Assembly (NCBI RefSeq): GCF_004006395.2
Contig: NZ_CP029758.2
Location: 3,348,001-3,412,000 of the forward strand
DNA: 64,000 bases
Reading direction: 5' to 3'
Origin: Clostridium sp. AWRP
Lineage (GTDB): Bacteria; Bacillota; Clostridia; Clostridiales; Clostridiaceae
Of the stretch, positions 7,717 to 16,565 are shown one piece after another (position 1 is the stretch's first letter; each line of letters starts with the position of its first letter). The notes under the pieces are model-generated. The model was not told the origin of the DNA and ran no database searches. It was given only the letters and a program-made list of their open reading frames with translations. A program made the translations under genes and the position numbers.

Positions 7717-8724
7717 TTATAAAAAGGTCTTGTAGTCATCGTAATTCTTTTTTAAAAGTTCCGGAGTGTTTAAGCCATATGGACATTTGCTCATACACTT
7801 GTTACAGTGAATACAATCCTCTATTTTTTTCATCTTCTCCTGCCACTCCTTTGATAGATATACATTCTGCGGTGCACGGCGGAGAAGAAGACTCATCCTT
7901 GCACAATCATTAATTTGAATTCCAGCAGAGCAGGGCATACAATACCCGCATCCACGGCAGAAATCACCAGATAATTCTTTTCTGTCATGTTCAACCTGCT
8001 TTTTCATATCTTCTGTCAAAACTGGTGGATTATCATTATATGACAAGAATTCATCCAATTCACTCTCACGCTGTATACCCCAGATTGGAGCAACATGTTC
8101 AAACTTTGCAAGATATGCATATGCTATGGCAGAGTTTGTAATAAGTCCTCCTGATAAAGCTTTCATTGCAATAAAACCCATATTATTTTCCCTGCATGCT
8201 TTCACAATTTCTATATCTGCACTGCTTGCAAGATAAGAGAATGGGAACTGAAGCGTATCATATAAATTTGATTCTATTGCCTCTTTTGCTACTGCCAATC
8301 TGTGATTTGTAATTCCGATAAAACGGATTTTCCCCTGTTTTTTTGCCTCAAGCATTGCATCATAAAGTCCCGATTCATCACCAGGTTTTGGACAAAATGC
8401 AGGATTATGAAACTGATAGATATCAATATAATCTGTCTTAAGACTTTTAAGACTTTGCTCTAAATCCTTCCAAAAATCATCAGCATTTTGTGCTGCTGTT
8501 TTTGTACTTATAGTAATCCTATCTCTTATGTAAAAAAAGGCAGCTCCAAGCTTTTCCTCACTGTCCGAATACGCTCTTGCAGTATCAAAATAATTGATAC
8601 CATTATAAAATGCCTTCTGCAATAAATATACAGCATCTTTCTTTGAAATACGCTGTATTGGAAGTGACCCAAATCCATTTTTACTTACAACTAGTCCAGT
8701 TTTTCCTAATGTTACAGTTTGCAT
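7717..8724 (-). CDS. aldo/keto reductase with C-terminal 4Fe-4S ferredoxin motifs
   Basis: 335-residue protein. Residues 1-250 form an aldo/keto reductase barrel: GFGSLPIQ near the N-terminus, NYFDTARAYSDSE containing the catalytic Asp and Tyr, the Lys in STKTAA, and the His in YQFHNP. The C-terminal ~85 residues add two cysteine clusters, CRGCGYCMPC and CIHCNKCMSKCPYG, typical of 4Fe-4S binding. This fused architecture is common in anaerobes, where it is thought to couple NAD(P)H or ferredoxin electrons to a carbonyl substrate; the substrate is unknown. The gene stands alone, converging with the deaminase gene across the hairpin cluster, and is followed upstream by the LysR gene on the same strand. 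Confidence 0.88.
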   Translation of the reverse strand: MQTVTLGKTGLVVSKNGFGSLPIQRISKKDAVYLLQKAFYNGINYFDTARAYSDSEEKLGAAFFYIRDRITISTKTAAQNADDFWKDLEQSLKSLKTDYIDIYQFHNPAFCPKPGDESGLYDAMLEAKKQGKIRFIGITNHRLAVAKEAIESNLYDTLQFPFSYLASSADIEIVKACRENNMGFIAMKALSGGLITNSAIAYAYLAKFEHVAPIWGIQRESELDEFLSYNDNPPVLTEDMKKQVEHDRKELSGDFCRGCGYCMPCSAGIQINDCARMSLLLRRAPQNVYLSKEWQEKMKKIEDCIHCNKCMSKCPYGLNTPELLKKNYDDYKTFL

Positions 8725-8899
8725 ATTATCATCACCCTCTCTAAAACTTTAGATATTATTATACACCATTAGTAAGAAAATTTATGATTGATTTTCCAAC
8801 TTATTATATTTGTAGCTTTTTTCTAAATTTTCAATCTCTAATATGTTTATTCTATTTTAACTCAGAAATCTTATGATATATCTTATTATCAGATATTAC

Positions 8900-9796
8900 C
8901 TATCCCTGCTTTGAAGCTATAACTTCTTTTGTAATTTTAATAAACTCGTGACATGCCTTTGTTATATAATCTCCTTTTCTATAAGCCACAGCAAGTATGA
9001 AGTTTATGTCATCTATTAAAAAGTAGTTTTTGTAATTGTTTGTGTTAAAAAAACTTATTACACTTTCTGGGACTAAGGTAAAGCCCATACCTGCATTTGC
9101 AAGATTATATGCAGTATCAATATTTCTAACTTCAATAATAATATTAGGTTTAAATTGTGCACGTTTAAACAATTCATCTGCGATGAATCTCATTCTATGC
9201 CCCGGCTTTATTAAGATAAATTTTTCATTTTTTAAGCAGCTAAAATCTAACTTTTGCCTTTTTTCAAGCTCTGTATGATCCCCTGGAGGAGCTATTAGAA
9301 ATACCCTTTCAATTGATATAGGTTCATATACTATACGACTATCTTGTGTTGGTAAATGCAAAATGGCAATATCAATTTTTCCTGCTATTAGCAGTTCTTC
9401 TAACTGTCTTGCAGAATATCCTTCAATAACAATTTCTACATTAGGAAATTTTTTATAAAATTCAGGCAGAACCAAGGGTAAAATATACCTTTCTGTAGGA
9501 ACTGGAATACCAATTGTAATACGTCCTTTTCTTGAATCTGATATATCATAAAGTTCCTTCATTAAACATTTCTTTGAATTAAGAATATTTTTAGCTGTTT
9601 CAATGTATTTTTCTCCCGCAAAAGTTAAAGTAAGGGGGCTTGTAGATCTATCAAATAGTTTTACTTCTAATTGTTTTTCCAATCTCATAATATACTCACT
9701 TAAAGACGGTTGTGATATATAAAGTTTTTTTGCAGCTTTAGAGAAGCTCTTTTCTTCTGCTATAGCTATTACATATTCTAATTGATGAAAATCCAT
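8900..9796 (-). CDS. LysR-family transcriptional regulator
   Basis: 298-residue LysR regulator. Residues 1-60 form the winged helix-turn-helix (FHQLEYVIAIAEEKSFSKAA, then the SQPSLSEYI recognition helix). Residues ~90-295 form the type 2 periplasmic-binding-like effector domain, beginning GRITIGIPVPTERYILP. It is divergently transcribed from an MFS exporter, and a LysR protein usually controls the divergent gene, so the exporter is the likely target. The shared 209-base spacer holds two TAGTATTAT direct repeats that could be its operator. The inducer cannot be inferred. It is separated from the aldo/keto reductase downstream by 175 bases, so co-transcription is uncertain. Confidence 0.92.
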   Translation of the reverse strand: MDFHQLEYVIAIAEEKSFSKAAKKLYISQPSLSEYIMRLEKQLEVKLFDRSTSPLTLTFAGEKYIETAKNILNSKKCLMKELYDISDSRKGRITIGIPVPTERYILPLVLPEFYKKFPNVEIVIEGYSARQLEELLIAGKIDIAILHLPTQDSRIVYEPISIERVFLIAPPGDHTELEKRQKLDFSCLKNEKFILIKPGHRMRFIADELFKRAQFKPNIIIEVRNIDTAYNLANAGMGFTLVPESVISFFNTNNYKNYFLIDDINFILAVAYRKGDYITKACHEFIKITKEVIASKQG

Positions 9797-9849
9797 ATTA
9801 ATAAAATCCTCTCTTTATATGAATTTTAACTCATTAAATTAAATTATTA

Positions 9850-9889
9850 TAGTATTATCCTATCAATTATATAACATTAATAGTATTAT
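9850..9889. promoter_or_regulatory. candidate LysR operator in the divergent spacer
   Basis: The nine-base word TAGTATTAT occurs at 9850-9858 and 9881-9889, 31 bases apart (about three helical turns), within an A/T-rich spacer between the divergent LysR and MFS genes. The first copy is embedded in the partly palindromic ATTATAGTATTAT. Spacing and place fit LysR binding sites; the assignment is inference. Confidence 0.35.
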
Positions 9890-10005
9890 TCAAATAACAT
9901 TATTGGATTTATAATAGACTAAGAGTATTAATAAAAAGTATACAGAGACTTTCGTATATTTAGTTTTTACTGAAAAATTTGATGCAATATAAGAGGTAAT
10001 ATAAT

Positions 10006-11256
10006 ATGCAACTAATATCAAAATTAAACAGTACATTTTCTGCTCTTAAGCATAAAAATTTTAGATATTTTTGGACAGGGCAGTGCATTTCATTAATGGG
10101 CACATGGATACAAAGAACAGCACAAGCATGGCTTGTATATAGTATTACAAAGTCAGCATTTCTTTTAGGATTATTAGGAGTCTTTCAATTTGGGCCTGTA
10201 TTTTTATTTTCACTGTTTATTGGAGTTTTTATAGATAGATTTTCTAAGAAAAAACTGCTTATATTAACTCAGGTTATTTTTATGGTACAATCACTTGTAT
10301 TAGCTTATTTAGTATGGATACATGTGGCTAAATATTGGCACATTGCTGTACTTGCAGTGATTTTTGGATTTGCCCAAACTATTGATTTACCCGTAAGACA
10401 ATCATTTTACGTTGAACTCGTAGGAAAAGAGGATTTGATGAATGCAATCTCTTTAAATTCTACAGTTATTAATTTGGCAAAGATTGTTGGACCTTCTATT
10501 GCAGGTATCTTGATGGTGAAACTCGGTACTACTACCTGTTTCTTTATTAATGGAATAAGTTTTATACCTGTTATTTATGGAATATGTAGAATAAAAGTTA
10601 AAGAGAATAAGTTAAAGAGAAATAATCAGAATGTAATAAAAGAAATTAAAGATGGTATTAAATACATAGCAGACAATGATATTTTAAAATTTACAGTTCT
10701 ACTTATGATTATAGTATGTGTATTTTCAGCAAATTCAGAAGTTATAATACCAGTATTCACAAGTGAAATACTAAAAATGGGAGCAAAAGAGTACAGCTTT
10801 CTTTTATCAGCATTTGGTGTAGGAGCATTAAGCGGTGCGATTTTTATGGTACTAAGAAGTAAGCTTGGACTTAGCAAGACCATACAAATTGGAGATGCAA
10901 TATTAATATCAATAGCTCAAATATTTACATACTTTTTTAGGCAATATTATATAGTTGCTATTTTGATAGTGTTTATAGGATTTTTCTATTTAACATTTTT
11001 AAACATGTCAAATTCTATCTTACAGCTTAATATAACAAATGAGTATAGGGGACGAGTTATGAGCATATATTCTTTAATTACTTCAGGTTCTGCTCCTATT
11101 GGGAATTCATTTGCAGGTGCTGTTATGCAACAGGCAGGCGCAGGCTTTGGATATTTTTCATGTGGTGTATTTACACTACTACTAACAATTGCTTTATTAA
11201 TCATAAAAAGCAAGTCCAAGAATACACTAAAGAAAATGGCAATGACTAAATTATAG
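10006..11256 (+). CDS. MFS transporter, EntS-like (MFS_3/DHA3 group)
   Basis: 416-residue protein with twelve predicted membrane segments. The N-terminal FRYFWTGQCISLMGTWIQ and the basic loop IDRFSKKKLLI between helices 2 and 3 are typical of the DHA3/EntS exporters, which export siderophores, macrolides or other small molecules. TVINLAKIVGPSIAG is the helix-5 motif C-like segment of drug/proton antiporters. An AGAGG site precedes the ATG at 10006. It is divergent from the LysR gene that probably regulates it, and a strong terminator follows. The substrate is unknown. Confidence 0.85.
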   Translation: MQLISKLNSTFSALKHKNFRYFWTGQCISLMGTWIQRTAQAWLVYSITKSAFLLGLLGVFQFGPVFLFSLFIGVFIDRFSKKKLLILTQVIFMVQSLVLAYLVWIHVAKYWHIAVLAVIFGFAQTIDLPVRQSFYVELVGKEDLMNAISLNSTVINLAKIVGPSIAGILMVKLGTTTCFFINGISFIPVIYGICRIKVKENKLKRNNQNVIKEIKDGIKYIADNDILKFTVLLMIIVCVFSANSEVIIPVFTSEILKMGAKEYSFLLSAFGVGALSGAIFMVLRSKLGLSKTIQIGDAILISIAQIFTYFFRQYYIVAILIVFIGFFYLTFLNMSNSILQLNITNEYRGRVMSIYSLITSGSAPIGNSFAGAVMQQAGAGFGYFSCGVFTLLLTIALLIIKSKSKNTLKKMAMTKL

Positions 11257-11301
11257 CTCGTAGTGCATCTCTTCTAGGTCTAAAACCATATGAACATTCG
11301 G

Positions 11302-11344
11302 GAATGGGTATAGATTTGTTTTTTACACAAATCTATACCCATTC
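11302..11344. terminator. strong bidirectional terminator
   Basis: An 18-bp perfect stem: GAATGGGTATAGATTTGT pairs with ACACAAATCTATACCCATTC across a six-T loop. It lies between the convergent MFS and chemoreceptor genes, with T-rich sequence (CTCTTTTCTTCTTT) after it on the plus strand. The arms resemble the hairpin at 7555-7595. Confidence 0.85.
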
Positions 11345-11398
11345 TCTTTTCTTCTTTAAAAATAGTAAATGTTTTAATATTTGCCTCGAAACCCATAA

Positions 11399-13114
11399 TT
11401 ATAATTTAAACTTTTGTACAAGTTCATTAAGTTTCTGAGCACTGCCTGCCTGGATTTGTGCTGTTTTAGCCGCCTGTTCAATTCCCTGTGTAGTTTCATT
11501 TATACTCTCTTTTATCACAAATGCATCTTCTGAAGATTTCTGAGCTACTTCTGCCATATTCTGTGCTGCTTCACTCACCTGATTCATGGTTGCAGTAAGT
11601 TCTTCTGACATAGACGCAATTTCTTCCGACGTTTTACTTACAAATTCAGCCTCGCTATAATATTGATTTCCCATACTTCCAAAAGCTTCAAATCCTTTAC
11701 CCACATCTATATGTACAAAATCCAATATATTATTGCTGTTCAATGACAGGTTTTTAAATGCTTCATGGACCTTTGAAATAGTGTCCTGAATACCAGTTGT
11801 TGCTTCTGAAGACTGCTCAGCAAGATTTCTTACTTCATCCGCAACTACAGCAAATCCTTTTCCTTTTTCTCCAGCTCTTGCTGCTTCTATTGCTGCATTT
11901 AATGCAAGTAAATTGGTCTGCTGCGCTATGCTCGATATCGTATCAGCCATAATTTTTATGTTTTCTACTACTTTACCATCTTCAATTGCCTGCAATGTTT
12001 TTTCTCTTTTTTCATTATAGACTTTTCTTGTTCGCTCGATTGCCCTTTTACCACTTTCCTGTACAGTTAAAGCATGCTCTTTTGACTGGTTTGCACTATT
12101 ACTTCCATCTAAAGATTTTTGTGAAAGCTCACTTATACTAGAATTAACCTCCTGGATAGATGCTGTAATTTCTTCAGTAGATGCACTTGTTTCTTGTACT
12201 CCAGATGTAATATTGTCCACAGCATTTTGCATATTTTCAGTTTTAGAATAAAGTTCCTCAACAGTAGCAGATAATTCTTCGCTGGCTGCACTCATATCCT
12301 GAGAATTTTCCATTATATTGTGAATAAGATTTTTTATATTGTCTCTAGCATTTGTAAGGGCAACTACAGTTTCTCCAAATTCGTCTTTTCTGGCCATTGA
12401 AGATTTATATGATAAATCATATCTCTCTAGTTTATGTGCAAAATTAAGTATGTCATGAAGTACCTTGTTTATGTCATTTGATGTAAGCAATCCTATCAAT
12501 ATTGCAAGAGCAAATCCAAAAATTATCAATATAGCCATTATTACACTTGACATATTGTATAATTTTACATCGTCTTGATTATCGTTTTTTGCATAATTGA
12601 GATTTAAATTTATTAAATCATTTAAACTTTTAGACATATTTTCTCTCATAGGTGTCGCTTTATTTAGCAGTTCACTTTCTGCAGATTCATAATCCTTTTT
12701 TGATGAAAAATCATCAATATTTTTAACTTCAGCATTATAACTTTTCAATTGATTTTTAAATGTTTCCCATGCATTCTTTTGTGAAGCATCCATTTGAAAT
12801 GTATCAAAAGTTTTAATATATTCGGCATTATTGCTTTTTTTGGCATTTATATCTTTTTCAGCATCTTGCCTTTTTATATCACTCTTTTGATAAACCATTT
12901 TTAAGGTATCTGACCTTATATCAGATAAATTCCTGTTCATATCAGATAACTTATAAACAATCTGCATATTTTGATTGTACATGTTTTGGGAATTACTTGA
13001 AACTTTCTTTAAAGATATTGTTCCCACTATTCCTACAATTAAAATCAATGCAGCTACAATTAAATAAGAAATAAGTAATCTTACTTTTACTTTTACATTT
13101 TTCAATAAGTTCAT
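11399..13114 (-). CDS. methyl-accepting chemotaxis protein (4HB sensor)
   Basis: 571-residue chemoreceptor. A membrane segment at about residues 10-30 and another at ~187-210 bracket a helical extracytoplasmic domain of ~155 residues with the four-helix-bundle MCP ligand-domain pattern. A HAMP-like linker follows, then the long cytoplasmic coiled-coil. The hairpin tip NLLALNAAIEAARAGEKGKG is intact, so it should signal through CheA/CheW. Methylation-type segments rich in E/Q/S/A flank the tip. The ligand is unknown. It is monocistronic, converging with the MFS gene. The upstream 13115-13540 stretch is A/T-rich with a tandem AATATGTTATA word at 13303-13325 but no clear promoter that I can assign. 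Confidence 0.93.
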   Translation of the reverse strand: MNLLKNVKVKVRLLISYLIVAALILIVGIVGTISLKKVSSNSQNMYNQNMQIVYKLSDMNRNLSDIRSDTLKMVYQKSDIKRQDAEKDINAKKSNNAEYIKTFDTFQMDASQKNAWETFKNQLKSYNAEVKNIDDFSSKKDYESAESELLNKATPMRENMSKSLNDLINLNLNYAKNDNQDDVKLYNMSSVIMAILIIFGFALAILIGLLTSNDINKVLHDILNFAHKLERYDLSYKSSMARKDEFGETVVALTNARDNIKNLIHNIMENSQDMSAASEELSATVEELYSKTENMQNAVDNITSGVQETSASTEEITASIQEVNSSISELSQKSLDGSNSANQSKEHALTVQESGKRAIERTRKVYNEKREKTLQAIEDGKVVENIKIMADTISSIAQQTNLLALNAAIEAARAGEKGKGFAVVADEVRNLAEQSSEATTGIQDTISKVHEAFKNLSLNSNNILDFVHIDVGKGFEAFGSMGNQYYSEAEFVSKTSEEIASMSEELTATMNQVSEAAQNMAEVAQKSSEDAFVIKESINETTQGIEQAAKTAQIQAGSAQKLNELVQKFKL

Positions 13115-13540
13115 TAGAGCCCCTCCTCATATTAAACAAAATGAATATTTTGTATAGAAAATAATACTTTCATACTTATTTGCTATTTCTTTATTTTGAT
13201 ATTATTCCATAAACTGAAAATTATAACATATATTATTACATTTTATTTAAAATAATAGTAATATTTTGATATTTTTTTTATAATCAGCGGATTTTACTTA
13301 ATAATATGTTATAATATGTTATAATTTATTAGTCAAAATATTCATAATGTATAGTTATTTAAAAAAGTATTTAATTAGCTGATAATAGATTAAACATCGT
13401 CCATTTATTTTTAGAAGTAAAAAATTTTAAAAAATTATATTAACAAAATTATATATAAGTGGTATTATAAAAGCTGTTAGTAATAATTAGATGTCATTAA
13501 TGATACTAAAAGTAACAAAAACAAAATAGTAACTATATTT

Positions 13541-13630
13541 TAATGGGGAGCTCATGTTTTGGGCTGAGAAAGGACTAGTAAGTACCTGACTCTTATAACT
13601 TGATCGGAGTAATGTCCGCGTAGGGAAGGT
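13541..13630 (+). promoter_or_regulatory. TPP riboswitch (THI box)
   Basis: The conserved TPP-aptamer elements occur in order: GGGGAGC (13545-13551), GGGCTGAGAA (13561-13570), GACTCTTATAACTTGATC (13588-13605), AATGTCCGCGTAGGGAAG (13611-13628). The last two are slight variants of the consensus. It is followed by a terminator hairpin and then the thiazole synthase gene, the classic Gram-positive transcription-termination arrangement. High thiamine pyrophosphate should shut off thi4. Confidence 0.96.
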
Positions 13631-13641
13631 TTAAAATATTT

Positions 13642-13672
13642 AGCACACCTGTTTCTACGGGTGTGCTTTTTA
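13642..13672 (+). terminator. riboswitch expression-platform terminator
   Basis: AGCACACC (13642-13649) pairs with GGTGTGCT (13660-13667) and is followed by T residues. It lies twelve bases after the TPP aptamer and 36 bases before the thi4 start, so it is the expected attenuator of the riboswitch. Confidence 0.9.
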
Positions 13673-13707
13673 ATTTATCAATTTACATAGTAAAGGAGCA
13701 AAGAAAA

Positions 13708-14490
13708 ATGTATTTAGAAGACACAAAAATTTCAAAGGCTATTATTGATACTTACAAAAATAAACTAGAAGATGTTTTACATTCAGATGTAATTATTGTT
13801 GGAGGAGGTCCTTCAGGTTTAGTAGCTGCAAGCTATCTTGCTAAAGCTGGAATTAAAACAACCCTTTTAGAGCGCAGCTTGAGTATTGGCGGCGGCATGT
13901 GGGGCGGCGGTATGATGATGAATCAGATCGTTATTCAAGAAAGTGCTAAAAGCATCCTTGATGAATCTAACATTGGATACAAAAAATATGAAGAAAATTA
14001 CTATACAGCTGATTCCATTGAATGTGTTTCTGGACTTACTTTCAATGCAGCACAATCTGGAGCCAGAATATTAAATTTGATTACAGTAGAAGATGTAATT
14101 GTTAAGGATAAATGTATTTCAGGTCTAGTTATTAATTGGGCCGCTGTTGAAAAAACAAGAATGCCTATTGATCCTATAATGATAGAATCAAAATATGTTC
14201 TTGATGCTACCGGACATGATGCATCAGTTGTAAATAAATTAGTAACCAGAATGGGAAATGTTTTAAACACTCCTAACGGAACTTTGGAAGGCGAAAAGCC
14301 AATGTGGGCAAATCGAGGAGAAGAACAGGTGGTTGAAAATACCCGTGAAGTTTACCCTGGTCTTTATGTATCTGGTATGGCTGCCAATGCAACTTTTGGT
14401 GGTCAAAGAATGGGACCAATTTTTGGAGGTATGTTAATTTCAGGACAAAAAGTTGCCCAGGAATTAATAAAGAAAATAAAAAGCCGTTAA
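13708..14490 (+). CDS. thi4: Thi4-type thiazole synthase
   Basis: 261-residue ADP-thiazole synthase. The dinucleotide-binding motif VGGGPSGLVAASYLAKAG is at ~residues 31-50, followed by ERSLSIGGGMWGGG and the C-terminal GQRMGPIFGGM. In Thi4 enzymes NAD and glycine become the thiazole moiety of thiamine, with sulfur from a protein cysteine (yeast-type) or from free sulfide (archaeal type, His at that site). Here the aligned segment reads RMPIDP, with proline where I expect Cys or His. The start is the ATG at 13708, 9 bases after AAAGGAG; upstream in-frame codons lie within the terminator. It is controlled by the TPP riboswitch and stands alone; no other thi genes are nearby. Confidence 0.9.
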   Translation: MYLEDTKISKAIIDTYKNKLEDVLHSDVIIVGGGPSGLVAASYLAKAGIKTTLLERSLSIGGGMWGGGMMMNQIVIQESAKSILDESNIGYKKYEENYYTADSIECVSGLTFNAAQSGARILNLITVEDVIVKDKCISGLVINWAAVEKTRMPIDPIMIESKYVLDATGHDASVVNKLVTRMGNVLNTPNGTLEGEKPMWANRGEEQVVENTREVYPGLYVSGMAANATFGGQRMGPIFGGMLISGQKVAQELIKKIKSR

Positions 14491-14540
14491 CATATGACAT
14501 ACATAGGTTAATTACTCTATCCTATATTTAAAATAAAAAT

Positions 14541-14595
14541 GTATCCTGCAGAATAGACACGGAAAATGATATCGTATATAATCTTACAGGATACT
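14541..14595. terminator. weak inverted repeat between convergent genes
   Basis: GTATCCTG and CAGGATAC form a perfect 8-bp stem, but with a loop of about 40 bases. It sits between the convergent thi4 and acetyltransferase genes, so a terminator role is plausible but not strong. Confidence 0.35.
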
Positions 14596-14602
14596 CTTAT
14601 AT

Positions 14603-15358
14603 TTAATCAATAACCTTATGTATCATTTTTTGAAATGCCTTATCAGATAGGATTTCATTTGTAACAAACTTACCATTATAAAACAAGCTATATGTAGTAA
14701 ACGGTGCTGGGGACATTCTTGCTTCCTTAGTTGATTCAAATCGTATTGATTTAAATGCAATTTTTTTCTCAGAAGCAACCTTTTCAATGATAGGCACATA
14801 CTTTGCAGTAAACGGACATTGATTTGAATAATATAAAACAAAACCTTGCTCTTTAATTGAAGGTACTTTTATATGTTTCATAAAACTGGGCTTAAGTACA
14901 TTTTCATGAAATGGCAAATAAAATAATTCATAGAAAGGCTTTGAAGTATCAGCCAATTCAAATTTCTTATATTTTAAATACTTAGAATCTGAAATATAAG
15001 GAATTTTCTTTTTAGCAGACAATATGACTAGCCCTAATTTCCCCTTTTCCCTACTATCAGAAATACAGGCATTCAAAAGTTCATTTGAATATCCCTTTCC
15101 TTTAAATCGCCCCGATACCCACAGACAGTCAATAAACATATAACCCTTTGCCTCAATAGGACACCATGCATTTTCTGCTGGCACATATTCTATAAAACAC
15201 TTTCCCCTGACATTTCCTTTTAAAAATACCAGTCCTTCTTTAAAACGTTTCTTCAGCCATTCTTTTTTTGAAACAACCTGGCAATCTTTATTGCTTGAAA
15301 TTGCACAGCAAATATGTTCTTCCTCTATATTTTCTTCCGTAACCTTTATTAATTCCAT
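14603..15358 (-). CDS. GNAT acetyltransferase with YoaP-like C-terminal domain
   Basis: 251-residue two-domain protein. Residues ~1-140 form a GNAT fold, with the acetyl-CoA loop in VSGRFKGKGYSNELLNACI. The C-terminal ~80 residues (from EQGFVLYYSNQCPFTAKYVP) form a thioredoxin-like YoaP domain with one cysteine in the CPFT position instead of CxxC. The whole layout matches the YoaP family of Bacillus and clostridia, whose substrate is not known to me. It is monocistronic, converging with thi4. The arrangement suggests that the second domain recruits or recognises the substrate, but that is speculation. Confidence 0.82.
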   Translation of the reverse strand: MELIKVTEENIEEEHICCAISSNKDCQVVSKKEWLKKRFKEGLVFLKGNVRGKCFIEYVPAENAWCPIEAKGYMFIDCLWVSGRFKGKGYSNELLNACISDSREKGKLGLVILSAKKKIPYISDSKYLKYKKFELADTSKPFYELFYLPFHENVLKPSFMKHIKVPSIKEQGFVLYYSNQCPFTAKYVPIIEKVASEKKIAFKSIRFESTKEARMSPAPFTTYSLFYNGKFVTNEILSDKAFQKMIHKVID

Positions 15359-15590
15359 TTTACCACCTTCTTAGATTTTATTTTACTATATAATATATCA
15401 AACATAACATGACAACTGCATGTCATCTTTGATATATTTCTTCAAGTTCATATTTTCTTCATAATCAAAAGTATAACTTGATCTATAGCAACTGGAAATA
15501 TATACTCTTTATTAAAAGTAGAAAATGCTTCTAAATTGTGATATATTGTTAATAAAATATTTCACAAAATTATGAGAGAAGGAATTATAA

Positions 15591-16424
15591 ATGGAGAAAA
15601 TTTTTCAATCATTGATTAATACTGCACCAGTCATAAGTGAAGCACTTGAAGGAAATACAGTTATCACAATTTGGGATAAAGAAAAATGTATATATGCTCT
15701 AGACAGTAAAAATAAAAAATCTACTGTAAAAGCCGGCGACAAATCCGACATGAATCTTATTGAAAATGTTGGTGCCAGTGATACCATTTTTAATAAAAAG
15801 GAAACATTTAGAGCTATATTTAATAAGAATGAACATGGTATAGATGCTAAAGTTACCATAATTCCTGCAATTAATAAAAACGGACAAGTTGTTGGCGTAT
15901 TAATTTTATCAACAGACATAGAAAGCGCTATAAAAATTAAAAAATCCACATCAGAATTAAAGAGTTCTCTTCAAGAAACAAGCTCAAGTATATCAGAAAT
16001 TACTAACGATGCTGTTAAATTGTCTGAAAAGTTAAATTATATTATAGAAAATACTGAAGTAACAAAAAAATTAATAACTGAAAGCAATGAGGCTATTAAT
16101 TTAATTGAAAGCATCTCAAAACAATCTAATCTTCTTGGACTTAATGCTGCAATAGAGTCTTCAAGAGCTGGAGAATATGGAAAGGGGTTCTCTGTAGTAG
16201 CAGGAGAAATGAGGAAATTGGCATCAAATAGCAGTGAATCTTCTAAAAAGATCTCATCAGCACTTGTCGAAATGAACAATAATATGAAAGTAATAATAGA
16301 TACTATAAATGAATTGGGCCAAATAGCCACAACTCAAGCCGGTTCATTAGAAGAAGTATCTGCAGCAATAACACAAATTACTGAAAATTCACAGGTATTG
16401 GTTGATAATATGAAGTTACATTAA
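15591..16424 (+). CDS. soluble methyl-accepting chemotaxis protein, short form
   Basis: 277-residue receptor-like protein with no membrane segment. Residues 1-120 form a small alpha/beta sensor domain (VITIWDKEKCIYALDS through VVGVLILSTD) resembling the cytoplasmic sensors of short clostridial MCPs. Residues 130-277 are a truncated signalling coiled coil with an intact hairpin tip NLLGLNAAIESSRAGEYGKG. It should work as a cytosolic CheA-coupled sensor. The ligand is unknown, and the coiled coil is too short for long methylation helices. An AGAAGGAA site precedes the ATG. It is monocistronic with its own terminator. Its upstream spacer (15359-15590) shows no recognisable element. Confidence 0.88.
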   Translation: MEKIFQSLINTAPVISEALEGNTVITIWDKEKCIYALDSKNKKSTVKAGDKSDMNLIENVGASDTIFNKKETFRAIFNKNEHGIDAKVTIIPAINKNGQVVGVLILSTDIESAIKIKKSTSELKSSLQETSSSISEITNDAVKLSEKLNYIIENTEVTKKLITESNEAINLIESISKQSNLLGLNAAIESSRAGEYGKGFSVVAGEMRKLASNSSESSKKISSALVEMNNNMKVIIDTINELGQIATTQAGSLEEVSAAITQITENSQVLVDNMKLH

Positions 16425-16475
16425 TGTAAGTTGAAAAATTTAATTTAACTTTTTCTCAATTTTGTGATTAATTAA

Positions 16476-16513
16476 TAATGCATCACCTTTGTATAGTATA
16501 AGGTGATGCATTA
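16476..16513. terminator. bidirectional hairpin terminator
   Basis: TAATGCATCACCT pairs perfectly with AGGTGATGCATTA across a 12-base loop, between the convergent chemoreceptor and serA genes. Confidence 0.8.
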
Positions 16514-16565
16514 TATATAAAATAAATACCATGTGCTATCCTTTTATTAAGAAACTATAGCATAA

